A stretch of 64,000 nucleotides of DNA from positions 215,683 through 279,682 of the forward strand of contig JACKCH010000014.1 in assembly GCA_020634115.1 (NCBI GenBank). Direction: 5' to 3'. Each line of letters begins with the position of its first letter. Within the stretch, counting starts at the first letter, position 1. The position numbers were made by a program, and so were the translations under genes. Positions 1 through 8,310 of the stretch are shown one piece after another. The stretch is from Anaerolineaceae bacterium. GTDB taxonomy: Bacteria > Chloroflexota > Anaerolineae > Aggregatilineales > Phototrophicaceae. A model generated the notes under the pieces. That model ran no database searches. It was given only the letters and a program-made list of their open reading frames with translations, and had not been told where the DNA came from.

Positions 1-1521
1 GGCTCCATTGAACCAGAAACAATACCGGAGGCGGAGACGCCAGAAGAGATGGACTGGCTGGACGAAGGCGCGTTCACGGCAGGTGAAGTGGACACAGTCT
101 TTGATGGGTATGGCCGTTTCGATGATGTCCCTGGTTACGATGACGGCTATGTCGAGCCGGAAGCAACCTCAATCGAAGCCGAAATTGAACCTGAGGACGA
201 ATGGCTGGACGAAACACCGCCTGTTTATGATGAAAACACCTGGTTACAGCCGTTGCTGGAAAAACCGGAGAAAAAGCAGGAAACCCAACCTGAAGCACCG
301 TTCACTGAAGAACCGATTGTTTTCCAGCAGGAAGAAGTAATTGAAGAACCTGATACTTTCCAGCAAGAAGAGGTGATCGAAGAACCGGTTGTCTTCCAGC
401 AGGAAGAAGTAATCGAAGAACCAGTTGTCTTCCAACAAGAAGAGGTGATCGAAGAACCAATTGCCTTCCAGCAGGAAGAAGTCATGGCCGCACCAGAGGA
501 TGTTCTGAGCGCCTGGGATGCGTCACCCACCGAAGAAGACCTTGAAACCACAACCCGCCCGTTGGACATTCCGGCGGAAATCGTGGAAAGTCAGGTTCAT
601 ACGGCCTGGGACATCGCGGCGCATGAAGAAGTCGGCTCAACCACGCAGCCACTCGAAATCGTGGATTCCTGGGATGAACCCGGTGAAGAAACCAGTGCGG
701 CGGAAGTGCCACCGGAAAAGCCAGATTCCAACGTGGCACAACTGGCGGTGACTTTGACCCAGGCATCGCTGGATGTGAGTGCTGAGGCCACTTTGCTTAC
801 ACATCATGGCGAAATCATCGCCTATGCCGGGCATCTGACACAGGACGATGTCGAAGAACTGCGCGCGGCCATCGAAAATGACTGGGATGCACAACCCGAA
901 GGCGCACGCATTCGCTTTGTTACCCTGCCGAGCAGTGGCAAAGACTACATGCTCTATTCGATTTTGACGCAGGCTAACCTGACACTTTCTATGATCTTCA
1001 GCAGTGAAACGCCGCTGCGGGTGATCCGCAAGCAGGGGCAAATCCTGGCGGATGCACTGCGCCATGTTCCGGAGGTTCCACCGCCTCCAGTGGTCGAACC
1101 GCCCGCCACCCCGGTTGAAATCACGCCGGTCACGCCGGTTCAGGAGATGGTTGAAGTCGCCGTCCGTCAAGCCTTCTCATATGTGTGGCTGCTGCGTGAC
1201 CCGGACAATCATTTGCCAGGCGTCGCTGCCCAGGCGATGATTAGTGGACTCACACTGCAATTGAGCGAACAAGGCTGGCAGATTATTACATTGCAAGTTC
1301 ATGAGGATTTCATCTACCTGCTGGCGGAAGTTCCCGGCGATACGCCACCTAACCTCGTTATGACCGACCTCAAGCGGCGGTCTGCGGAAATTGCCCGTGC
1401 ACAAATACCAAACCTGGATGTCAAAACACTATGGGCGGATAGCTATCTGATTCTGACGCCAGGGCGCGAACTGGAAACTGAGGAAATCCTGGAATTCATC
1501 AACTTCCAGCGGATGCTGTGA
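1..1521 (+). CDS. Roadblock-like / inactive IS200-transposase-like fusion protein (5' partial)
   Basis: The frame is open to the first base, so the true start lies upstream; an internal ATG at 49 is only one candidate. The N-terminal 240 codons are acidic and low-complexity and carry five perfect-length 12-residue repeats (EEPxxFQQEEVI). Residues about 241-358 (window numbering) resemble a Roadblock/LC7 domain, usually a GTPase-associated dimerisation module. Residues about 390-506 match the layout of Y1 (IS200/REP-type) transposases: W-x-I, a D-H-x-H-L-L position, a K-x-x-S helix, an LW-x-x-x-Y strand and a C-terminal Y-I-x-x-Q helix. Here the HUH histidines read F437 and Y439, and the last helix reads EFINFQ in place of the usual catalytic tyrosine. 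Catalysis is therefore unlikely, and I infer a domesticated nucleic-acid-binding or dimerisation fold. It ends in a terminator-like hairpin. Domain calls rest on motif reading only. Confidence 0.7.
   Translation, partial: GSIEPETIPEAETPEEMDWLDEGAFTAGEVDTVFDGYGRFDDVPGYDDGYVEPEATSIEAEIEPEDEWLDETPPVYDENTWLQPLLEKPEKKQETQPEAPFTEEPIVFQQEEVIEEPDTFQQEEVIEEPVVFQQEEVIEEPVVFQQEEVIEEPIAFQQEEVMAAPEDVLSAWDASPTEEDLETTTRPLDIPAEIVESQVHTAWDIAAHEEVGSTTQPLEIVDSWDEPGEETSAAEVPPEKPDSNVAQLAVTLTQASLDVSAEATLLTHHGEIIAYAGHLTQDDVEELRAAIENDWDAQPEGARIRFVTLPSSGKDYMLYSILTQANLTLSMIFSSETPLRVIRKQGQILADALRHVPEVPPPPVVEPPATPVEITPVTPVQEMVEVAVRQAFSYVWLLRDPDNHLPGVAAQAMISGLTLQLSEQGWQIITLQVHEDFIYLLAEVPGDTPPNLVMTDLKRRSAEIARAQIPNLDVKTLWADSYLILTPGRELETEEILEFINFQRML
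307..486 (+). repeat. Five in-frame 36-bp tandem repeats
   Basis: Five consecutive 36-bp units (307, 343, 379, 415, 451) each encode EEP-xx-FQQEEVI. Alternate units share synonymous differences (cagcaggaagaa versus cagcaagaagag), which suggests expansion of a 72-bp dimer. Reading frame is preserved throughout, so copy number can vary without breaking the gene. Confidence 0.95.
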
Positions 1522-1553
1522 CCAGTTCGCCGCGAATACCGAATTGACTTGCG

Positions 1554-1578
1554 ATGCCTCCGCTAACGGGGGCATTTT
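1554..1578 (+). terminator. Rho-independent terminator of the Roadblock-like gene
   Basis: The arms ATGCCTCCG and CGGGGGCAT pair over 9 bp with one G-U, around a CTAA loop, and run into TTTT. The hairpin lies 32 bp past the stop codon. Confidence 0.6.
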
Positions 1579-1594
1579 GGTCTATACCGCCGAT

Positions 1595-1624
1595 TTGCCT
1601 GGCCTGCCCGTCCCTTGCTATATT
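1595..1624 (+). promoter_or_regulatory. Putative sigma70-type promoter of the DUF1801 gene
   Basis: TTGCCT (1595-1600) and TATATT (1619-1624) are separated by 18 bp. An AGGAGG ribosome binding site and ATG at 1653 follow, giving a leader of about 22 nt. Confidence 0.45.
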
Positions 1625-1652
1625 CTAAGATACAGTTTCAGGAGGAGAGACA

Positions 1653-2081
1653 ATGGCGAAGCTCAAAACGACTCCCAACAATCAGGATGTCACGACTTTC
1701 CTGAATGGCGTAGCGAACGCAAAACGGCGGGAGGACTCCTTCGCGGTGCTGGCACTAATGCAGGAAGTCACCGGTTATGAACCCCGGTTGTGGGGGGACA
1801 GCATCGTCGGCTTTGGCAGCTATCACTATAAGTACGCCAGCGGACACGAGGGAGATTCGTTCCTGGCGGGATTCTCGCCGCGCAAGCAAAGCCTGACTTT
1901 GTATATCATGGCGGGTTTTGACCAGTACGACGCGCTGATGGTAAAACTTGGCAAGCATACCACTGGCAAATCCTGTCTGTATATCAAGAAACTTGAGGAC
2001 ATTAACCAGGATGTCCTGCGTGAACTGGTCAAAGCATCGGTTGAACACGTCGCGGAGACGAATTCACCCACGCAGGAATAA
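1653..2081 (+). CDS. DUF1801 domain protein
   Basis: A 142-residue cytosolic protein with the full DUF1801 pattern: EVTGYEPRLWGDSIVGFGSY near residues 32-51, then SPRKQSLTLYIM, and GKxCLYIKKLEDI towards the end. Family members are small, single-domain and of unknown biochemical role; no catalytic residues are obvious. The start is well defined by AGGAGG seven bases upstream. It sits alone between a terminator-like hairpin and the AtuA operon, 32 bp ahead of the latter, and could be co-transcribed with it. A longer overlapping frame starting at 1544 is not favoured because it runs through the hairpin and lacks family similarity. Confidence 0.85.
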   Translation: MAKLKTTPNNQDVTTFLNGVANAKRREDSFAVLALMQEVTGYEPRLWGDSIVGFGSYHYKYASGHEGDSFLAGFSPRKQSLTLYIMAGFDQYDALMVKLGKHTTGKSCLYIKKLEDINQDVLRELVKASVEHVAETNSPTQE

Positions 2082-2113
2082 CGCCCCTTTCATTAGAAGC
2101 GAGAAACCATGTT

Positions 2114-3475
2114 ATGACCTATCGTGTCGGTTCGGCGGAAGGGTTTTACGGCGATAACGTCCTGAGCGCCCTGCCGATGATTCGCGGCGGGCATGTGGAT
2201 GTCGTCTGCTTCGAGGCGCTGGCGGAACTCACGCTGGCGATTTTGCAGAAAGACCGCATGAAAGACCCCTCACGCGGCTATACATTCGATATAGAACTCA
2301 TCGCCCGCAAGGTGCTACCGGAGGCCTTCGCCCGTAAAATCCCCCTGATTACCAACGGCGGCGGCCTGAATCCCCAGGGTGCGGGGGAAAAAGTGCGCCA
2401 GATCGCGGAACAACTCGGATTACAGGGCTGCAAAATCGCGGTGATTTCCGGTGACAACCTGTTGAACCAGCTGGACGACCTGCAAACGGCAGGCGAAACC
2501 CTGGCGAACATGGATACCGGGCAACCCCTGGCGGCGGCGGAAAATCAGTTCTGGGTAACAGGTAATGTGTATCTGGGCGCTGCGCCGATTGTCGAGGCGC
2601 TGCAAAACGGCGCGGACATGGTGATTACCGGGCGCGTCGCCGACCCGTGCCTGTACCTCGCGCCGCTGGTCGCCCATTATGGTTGGGGCTGGGACGAATG
2701 GGACAAGCTGGCATCCGGCATTGTCGCCGGGCATCTGCTGGAATGCACCGGGCAGGTCGTCGGCGGCAACAGTCTGGCGTCCATTGACCGCCTGAGCGGG
2801 GAAGGAATGCACAACCTGGGCTACCCCATCGCGGAAGTGGAAGCCGATGGCAGTTTCGTGCTGACCAAAACGCCGGACATGAACGGGCATGTCACGCTGG
2901 AAACCGTCAAAGAACAGCTTCTTTACGAAGTCCACGACCCGGCCAATTACATCACGCCCGACGTGGTGGCGAATTTCACCACGCTGCGGCTCGAATCCGC
3001 CGGGCAAGACCGGGTGCACGTCTCCGGCGTGACCGGCAAACCGCGCCCGGAAAAACTCAAGTTGAACCTGAACCGGTTGGAAGGCTATTCCCGCGAGTTG
3101 ATCTACACCATTGGCTGGCCGGAAGCCTGGCACAAGTTCGAGCAGATGAAAGGTATGATGGAGGCGGCCTGGGAAGGGCTGCCCATCCAGCGCGTCGCTT
3201 ACAGTTTCCTGGGCGTGAACAGTCTGTACGGGTCGGTGGCGGATTTACCGGACGACCCATTAGAGTTGATTGTGCGCGTGGTATTCACCGCGCCGGATGC
3301 CGATACGCTCAAAACGGCGGTGCGGCGCTTGATGAACGACGGACTCAGCGGCCCAGCGGGAATGTCTATTTCCGGCACGACCATCGGGCAAGACCCGCGC
3401 CCGATTGTGGGACTCTGGCCGACCCTCATCGGGCGGGAACAGGTGACACCGCACATCGCCTACTATGATGTATAA
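2114..3475 (+). CDS. AtuA family protein (DUF1446), N-terminal domain
   Basis: A 453-residue DUF1446 protein. AtuA of Pseudomonas belongs to the acyclic terpene utilisation cluster, but the enzymatic role of the family is not settled and most homologues sit outside terpene pathways. Visible signatures are RVGSAEGFYGDN at the N-terminus, a TNGGGLNP loop, the TGRVADPCLYLAPL segment near residues 174-187, and a GGN motif in the middle. In many bacteria the small ferredoxin-like C-terminal domain is fused; here it is a separate gene starting 15 bp downstream. The ribosome binding site (GAGAAA) is weak. First gene of a five-gene run ending with an MFS transporter. Confidence 0.85.
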   Translation: MTYRVGSAEGFYGDNVLSALPMIRGGHVDVVCFEALAELTLAILQKDRMKDPSRGYTFDIELIARKVLPEAFARKIPLITNGGGLNPQGAGEKVRQIAEQLGLQGCKIAVISGDNLLNQLDDLQTAGETLANMDTGQPLAAAENQFWVTGNVYLGAAPIVEALQNGADMVITGRVADPCLYLAPLVAHYGWGWDEWDKLASGIVAGHLLECTGQVVGGNSLASIDRLSGEGMHNLGYPIAEVEADGSFVLTKTPDMNGHVTLETVKEQLLYEVHDPANYITPDVVANFTTLRLESAGQDRVHVSGVTGKPRPEKLKLNLNRLEGYSRELIYTIGWPEAWHKFEQMKGMMEAAWEGLPIQRVAYSFLGVNSLYGSVADLPDDPLELIVRVVFTAPDADTLKTAVRRLMNDGLSGPAGMSISGTTIGQDPRPIVGLWPTLIGREQVTPHIAYYDV

Positions 3476-3490
3476 GAAAGAGGCACAAGG

Positions 3491-3805
3491 ATGCCCAAAC
3501 GACTGTATGACCTCGCCTACGGGCGGGAAGGCGACAAGGGCAATATCGCCAATATCAGCGTGATTGCCCGCACGCCTGCCGATTACCAGGAAATCAAAGC
3601 CAGACTGACCGCTGAACGGGTGAAAGCCCATCTGGGCGACCTGGTACAGGGTGAGGTCGTGCGCTACGAAATGGACAATATCGAGGCGCTCAACTTCGTG
3701 TGTTATGACGCGCTGGACGGCGGCGGCACGCGCTCGTTGCGGATAGACGGCCTGGGTAAGTCGCTGGCCGGGGCGCTGCTCTATATGGAATGGGAAGACG
3801 CATGA
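3491..3805 (+). CDS. AtuA-like C-terminal (ferredoxin-fold) domain protein
   Basis: A 104-residue stand-alone version of the domain that closes AtuA/DUF1446 proteins. It shows YDLAYGREGDKGN at the N-terminus, a mid-protein LTAERVKAHLGDL helix, ALNFVCYDALDGGG, and a final SLRIDGLGKSLAGALL. It almost certainly works with the preceding gene product as a split two-subunit AtuA protein. An AGAAAGAGGCACAAGG leader provides the ribosome binding site. The stop codon overlaps the next ATG (ATGA at 3802-3805), so translation of the next gene is coupled. Confidence 0.85.
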   Translation: MPKRLYDLAYGREGDKGNIANISVIARTPADYQEIKARLTAERVKAHLGDLVQGEVVRYEMDNIEALNFVCYDALDGGGTRSLRIDGLGKSLAGALLYMEWEDA

Positions 3806-4815
3806 CAGCACCAATCAGCATCAACACCGAACAGGCACGTCGCATGGGGCAGCACATCGTGGCGCTCAACTGGAAAAGCGCCGGATATGACACCATTAAC
3901 GCGGCGCTGCCCCCCGACTGCACCGACGAGCAGGCCATAGACTATTTCTTCTTCACGTCTATGCTGCTGTTCGACTTCAAGAATATCGAAACCACCCTGC
4001 CTGACGGCACGTACCTGAAAGGCACCAATGTCTTTTTCCATCTGGCGAAACACGCGCCGGAAATCCGCCCGGATTTCTGGTCGGCGGCGTTGGCGACCAT
4101 GCCGGACGACGATTACAACCGGGCATTCTCGCTAACCCATAACCCGGCACAACCCACGATGCCGCGTATGGATGAACGCATCGCGCTGCTGCGGGATGCG
4201 GCGGCAAAACTGCTCGAACGGTGGGACGGTTCGGCCAGCCGTCTGCTGGCGGCGCACCCCAACCTGAAAACGGCGAACGGGAACGGCCTGTTGGAAGTCG
4301 TGCAGCGAACCTTCCAGGGTTACGACGACCCGCTCTATAAAAAACAGTTCGTTTTCCTGAAGGCGCTGGATGTCACCGGGCGCTGGCAGCCCCGCGACCC
4401 GGAAAATATCCAGATGCCAGTGGATTACCATGTCATCCGGCTGGCGCTGCGCAACGGCACAATCACCGTACATGACCCGGCGTTGGCGGCGGCGCTGCGG
4501 GAAAACCAGCCCTGCTCGGCAGAAGATGAAGCGGCGCTGCGCACGGCGATTATGATGGCCTATGATGAGATGATTCGTTCATCCGGGCTGTCGGTCTATT
4601 TCGTGGATGAAGTGTTCTGGCTGGTGGGGCGAAGCTGCTGCCACTATGCCCGTCCGCCGCGCTGTGCGGCCTGCGATTTCAGCGACTGTACGGTACAACC
4701 GGCTTTCGGTTACACCTGTCCGGGGAAATGCCCGCTGGCCGGGGCGTGCCTGGGCGCGCAGGACGAAGCCTACCGTTCACTGCTGGAACCCAACGTTGTG
4801 ACGACCTACTATTGA
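3802..4815 (+). CDS. DUF2419/Qng1-like nucleotide N-glycosylase with C-terminal Fe-S-type Cys motif
   Basis: A 337-residue protein, starting at the ATG that overlaps the previous stop rather than the in-frame ATG at 3790. Its overall order matches queuosine salvage proteins (DUF2419, Qng1), which hydrolyse queuosine 5'-phosphate to free queuine: a DYFFFTSMLLFD segment, a MDERIALLRDAAAKLLE helix, a TFQGYDDPLYKKQFVFLKAL stretch, then PVDYHVIRLALRNG carrying the candidate catalytic Asp208. That motif also recalls the Asp helix of HhH-GPD glycosylases. Unlike ordinary DUF2419 proteins it continues into GRSCC-x6-RC-x2-C-x4-C (C280, C288, C291, C296), very like the endonuclease III cluster loop, plus a further CPGKCPLAGAC. 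A kinase and a transporter follow, which fits nucleoside salvage. A DNA-repair glycosylase is the alternative. Confidence 0.6.
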   Translation: MTAPISINTEQARRMGQHIVALNWKSAGYDTINAALPPDCTDEQAIDYFFFTSMLLFDFKNIETTLPDGTYLKGTNVFFHLAKHAPEIRPDFWSAALATMPDDDYNRAFSLTHNPAQPTMPRMDERIALLRDAAAKLLERWDGSASRLLAAHPNLKTANGNGLLEVVQRTFQGYDDPLYKKQFVFLKALDVTGRWQPRDPENIQMPVDYHVIRLALRNGTITVHDPALAAALRENQPCSAEDEAALRTAIMMAYDEMIRSSGLSVYFVDEVFWLVGRSCCHYARPPRCAACDFSDCTVQPAFGYTCPGKCPLAGACLGAQDEAYRSLLEPNVVTTYY

Positions 4816-4816
4816 T

Positions 4817-5728
4817 ATGTCACCGCAAATCGCTGTGACCAGCGTCCTCTCGATGGATCACATCACCTGGCCGGAAACCGGCGAACAGGTGACAGTGGGA
4901 AGCTGCGGCTATTATGTGGCGATGGCGTTGGCACACCTGGGCGCGGACGTGCTGTATGCCGGGGCGCACGGCGATGATTTCGACCCGGTGCTGGTCGAAC
5001 CACTGCGGGCGGCGGGGGCAGTCGTCGAATTGTGTCCCCTGCCCGGCGCAACCGCTCGCCTTGATCTGGTGTACACCGCAACCGGCGAAATCGCCCACGT
5101 CCATTATGACGAAGCGGGCGGCACAGCCTTTACCGCTGACGACCTGCCCGCCACCTTCTGGAACGCCCCGACCCTCTGGCTCGGCACTGCGCCCCACGCC
5201 TTTCACCAGCAGGTCGCCGAACGCGCCGCCCAGCAGAACCAGCGCGTCTTTCTGTCCACGCAGGGCGAATACCGGGGCGGGAAAGCTGACCTGACGCGCC
5301 TCGCCCCCTATCTGAGCGGGATATTCTCCAATGTGGGCGAAGTCAGCAGTTTCGGCTATGGCGATTTTGCGGCAGCGGTAGCCCACCTGCGCGAATGCAA
5401 TCCTCGCCTGACGCTGCTGATTACGCACGGCGCACACGGGGCGTGGCTGCTGACAGACGAAACCGCCTATCATGTCCCTGCCGCGCCCTGCCCGAACCTG
5501 GTGAATACCGTTGGCGCGGGGGATACCTTCGCGGCGGCCTGGCTGCTGCAAACACTCAACGGCAACCCCCCGGCGGAGGCGCTCCCCTGGGCGGGGGCGG
5601 CGGCGGCGCTGCAAATGCGCGGCTACGGGTATACCGCGCAGCCTTCCGCCGAAGAAGTAGAGGCCTATTTACAACCAATCAAAAACAAGTTGGCCGTTGT
5701 GCGCCACATGAGGATAAATCTTGCCTGA
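4817..5728 (+). CDS. PfkB family sugar/nucleoside kinase
   Basis: A 303-residue PfkB/ribokinase-fold kinase. An N-terminal GSCGYYVAMALAHLGADV glycine stretch is the substrate-binding signature, and NTVGAGDTFAAAW near residues 231-243 is the C-terminal signature with the catalytic Asp of GAGD. Members phosphorylate a sugar or nucleoside hydroxyl from ATP. The ATG comes 1 bp after the stop of the glycosylase-like gene, so they are tightly linked. Because Qng1-type enzymes act on nucleoside 5'-monophosphates, a nucleoside kinase next to one is expected; that substrate is an inference. The last 8 bases overlap the next gene. Confidence 0.85.
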   Translation: MSPQIAVTSVLSMDHITWPETGEQVTVGSCGYYVAMALAHLGADVLYAGAHGDDFDPVLVEPLRAAGAVVELCPLPGATARLDLVYTATGEIAHVHYDEAGGTAFTADDLPATFWNAPTLWLGTAPHAFHQQVAERAAQQNQRVFLSTQGEYRGGKADLTRLAPYLSGIFSNVGEVSSFGYGDFAAAVAHLRECNPRLTLLITHGAHGAWLLTDETAYHVPAAPCPNLVNTVGAGDTFAAAWLLQTLNGNPPAEALPWAGAAAALQMRGYGYTAQPSAEEVEAYLQPIKNKLAVVRHMRINLA

Positions 5729-6875
5729 ACCAACGCTGCGTCACTATCGAAGAACGGGGTTTACCTGGCTGGCCTATGGGCTGCTGGGCTACTTCGCTTA
5801 TCTGCAAACCATCTGGGGGCCGCTCGTACCACTGCTGCGGGTCGAATTTGACCTGAATTACGCAATGGGCGGGCTTCATGCCACCGCCTTTGCATTGGGG
5901 ATGTTCGCCGCTGGGCTGCTGAGTGACACCATCGCGGAACGAATTGGTGACAAACGCGCCTTCTGGATCGGTTCAACCGGCATGGCAGCCGGGGTGCTGC
6001 TCCTGCTGACAGCGACCAGTGTCTACATGACCTTATTTTCCGCCCTGCTGATGGGGCTGTTTGGCACGCTGATGCTCATCCTGATTCAGGCCGGGTTAGC
6101 CAACGAGCATGGCGCTTTGCGGGCAACGGCAATTACCGAAGCGAACGTCATCGCCTATATCGCCAGCACCTTAGCGCCACTGCTGGTCAGCCTGGTCGTA
6201 GCGATTGGCATCGGCTGGCGCGGTGCGCTCATTTTCCCCATCACCGTCTGGGGGATTCTGCGGTTGACGAACCACAAACGCGATTTCCCCACTGCTGAAG
6301 GTGGGAGTACGCAGTCTCGCAAAACACCTTTTCCGATTTCTTTCTGGGTGATCTGGCTGGGGCTGACATTGAGTGTCGCGGCGGAATGGGTCGTTACTTT
6401 CTGGACAGCGGATTTTCTGATTCAACGCCTGAGCATAGAAACCTCAGCAGCCACCGCTTCGCTGGCGGTGTTTACGGGATTCGGCGTTTTGGGCCGGTGG
6501 ATCGCTTCACAACTGGCAAAGCGATTCAGCGAAAAGCGGCTGCTAACCGGCGCGCTCGCCCTGGCCTTCGTCGGCGCGACCCTCTTCTGGGTTTCGCAGC
6601 AAACACTCTTAAGTTTTGCTGGGCTGGCGCTGCTGGGCTTCGGGCTGGCAAATGCTTATCCGCTGGGCGCGGCCACCTTAATCCGCACCGCACCGCAGCA
6701 GGCGAATCGAGCCAGCGCACGGGCATCGCTGGGAGCCGCCGTCGCGATCCTGGTTGCGCCCCAGGCCGTCGGGATTCTGGCAGATTCGATGAGCATCACC
6801 ACCGCCTTCGGCAGTGTGTTGCTGCTGGTGCTGGCTGCACTGGCACTGACGGCATTCTCACCGGCACAACCATAA
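5721..6875 (+). CDS. MFS transporter
   Basis: A 384-residue, roughly 12-helix major facilitator superfamily protein. The GLLSDTIAERIGDKRAFWIG loop near residues 65-84 is the MFS motif A variant between helices 2 and 3. The start is a TTG overlapping the end of the PfkB gene by 8 bp; the alternative internal starts would remove the first helix. It is the last gene of the AtuA/glycosylase/kinase run. By position it could import the nucleoside or sugar used by the kinase, but the substrate cannot be read from sequence. Confidence 0.85.
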   Translation: MPEPTLRHYRRTGFTWLAYGLLGYFAYLQTIWGPLVPLLRVEFDLNYAMGGLHATAFALGMFAAGLLSDTIAERIGDKRAFWIGSTGMAAGVLLLLTATSVYMTLFSALLMGLFGTLMLILIQAGLANEHGALRATAITEANVIAYIASTLAPLLVSLVVAIGIGWRGALIFPITVWGILRLTNHKRDFPTAEGGSTQSRKTPFPISFWVIWLGLTLSVAAEWVVTFWTADFLIQRLSIETSAATASLAVFTGFGVLGRWIASQLAKRFSEKRLLTGALALAFVGATLFWVSQQTLLSFAGLALLGFGLANAYPLGAATLIRTAPQQANRASARASLGAAVAILVAPQAVGILADSMSITTAFGSVLLLVLAALALTAFSPAQP

Positions 6876-7050
6876 CTCCCGACACGGCGGCCTGACGCGC
6901 GATTTACTCTTATTGCCGGGCTTTCCAAACTCATCAAACTCTATATTGCCAACGCTGGAATCATGCGGGCGTTGGTGCTACAGTGCGAGTCGCACGACCC
7001 GGTATTGAGGAAGTCCATCACGGAATACCGGAATGGATGGGAGAAAAATC

Positions 7051-7995
7051 ATGCAACGACATCTCAAATTCACGCGAACCGCGTTGGTGCTGTCCCTGCT
7101 CCTGGTGGTCAGCCTGACACCAGCCCTGGCGCAAAACACGGCGTTGAACACCCAGACCAACCCGGCGCTGTTAATCGGTGTCTACTATCACGCCATCAAT
7201 GCCCATGACTACGCCACGGCCTACAGCTATTGGGAGCAGCCGGATGCGCAGACCGCAGCCGAATTCGCCCAGGGTTTTGCGGATACGACCAGCGCGCATG
7301 TGCTGGTGCGGCTGCCGGTGTTTGTGGATGCTGGCGCGGGGAATCTCTACGCGGCCATCCCGACCCTCATCACGTCCACGCACACCGATGGCAGCACACA
7401 TTATTACGCGGGCTGCTTCACCGCCCACAAAACCAATGTGCCGGTGGGCAACGCCACCGAGCCGGACCCCAACTGGTATATCCAAAAAGGCGATTTTCAG
7501 GAACAAGCGACCCTCAACCTGTCGGCGCTGGATACCGTCTGCGACAACACCTATTCCCTCGGCAACGATCCGGGTATGGGTCAGCCCGCGTCGCCAGTGG
7601 ATGTGATCCAGACCTACCTCGACCAAGTGGCCTCAGCCCAAACGCTGCCAGAAGCGGTACAGGCCGCGTCTTACTGGGTGAATCCTGGCACGGGCGATGT
7701 GTTGCAGGGGAGCTATGGTGACCAACTGCTGTACAGCACCGGTCTGGAAGCCTACATCAACCCGGATGTCTCCTATGTGCCGTCCAGCCCGGTCAGAGTA
7801 CCGGTGTTCATCAATGCCACCCGGCCCGACCAATCAAACCTGATGTTGGTCGCGTGCCTGAGTACCCAGGTTCTGGATGTCCCTCCGGGGAATAGTACCG
7901 CAGCGTATCCCACCTGGTACCTCACGGATGGCGTTATCAACCCGGTTTCCACCGTGCCGGATGCCGTCAACCTGCTAGACACGATCTGCTCATAG
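7051..7995 (+). CDS. Secreted protein with two NTF2-like repeats
   Basis: A 314-residue exported protein. The ATG at 7051 is chosen over 7033 because it directly precedes the signal peptide (basic start, LVLSLLLVVSL core, ALAQ cleavage site) and has GGGAGA 6 bases upstream. The mature part holds two related halves, about residues 30-150 and 170-310. Both have an N-terminal helix with paired aromatics (YHAINAHDYATAYSYW / YLDQVASAQTLPEAVQAASYW), a VPVF-type strand, a conserved C[FL]T/S strand, a PxGNxT turn followed by WY, and a closing LDTxC. This resembles a tandem NTF2-like fold. Two Cys in each half could form disulfides. Function unknown. Confidence 0.7.
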   Translation: MQRHLKFTRTALVLSLLLVVSLTPALAQNTALNTQTNPALLIGVYYHAINAHDYATAYSYWEQPDAQTAAEFAQGFADTTSAHVLVRLPVFVDAGAGNLYAAIPTLITSTHTDGSTHYYAGCFTAHKTNVPVGNATEPDPNWYIQKGDFQEQATLNLSALDTVCDNTYSLGNDPGMGQPASPVDVIQTYLDQVASAQTLPEAVQAASYWVNPGTGDVLQGSYGDQLLYSTGLEAYINPDVSYVPSSPVRVPVFINATRPDQSNLMLVACLSTQVLDVPPGNSTAAYPTWYLTDGVINPVSTVPDAVNLLDTICS

Positions 7996-8033
7996 TGTGT
8001 TCTAAAGATCAGGAAGCCATCTGAGAAGGCGGC

Positions 8034-8104
8034 GGGCGGGTTTGAAACCCGCCCCTACACCTGGAAATCAGTATAGATTGTAGGGGAGGGTCTGAGACCC
8101 TCCC
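8034..8104. repeat. Paired GC-rich palindromes with CCCCTAC / GTAGGGG ends
   Basis: Two near-perfect hairpins lie in the 315-bp gap before the IclR gene. The first has 10-bp arms GGGCGGGTTT / AAACCCGCCC (8034-8054) followed by CTAC. The second is preceded by GTAG and has arms GGGAGGGTCT / AGACCCTCCC (8084-8104). Each has a one-base loop. They face each other through CCCCTAC (8052-8058) and GTAGGGG (8080-8086). The rest of the gap is AT-rich, and I see no gene in it. Confidence 0.85.
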
Positions 8105-8310
8105 AGAAAACAATCAGGAATAATCCACTCTTCAAATAGTCTCTAAACCTCGCGGACACATGAATAAATCCCCCGCACCAAAAACACCATCACCAGGAAA
8201 ACCCCCATAACATCCTCGAAATCCAAATTTGGCATACCTGTTGAAATCTGTTATATTCTCATTATCTAGGAAGAAATTTTCATCTATTGAGAATATTGGA
8301 TTAAACCGAC

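Noticed and set aside
307..486. 36-bp repeats resembling CRISPR repeats
   Set aside because: Units are contiguous without spacers, and the reading frame is preserved, so they are protein-coding repeats.
1168..1518. Active IS200/IS605 element
   Set aside because: The catalytic HUH and Tyr are absent, the domain is fused inside a larger gene, and no flanking hairpin ends are seen.
1544..1780. 78-codon frame overlapping the DUF1801 gene start
   Set aside because: Runs through a terminator-like hairpin and is out of frame with the recognisable DUF1801 protein.
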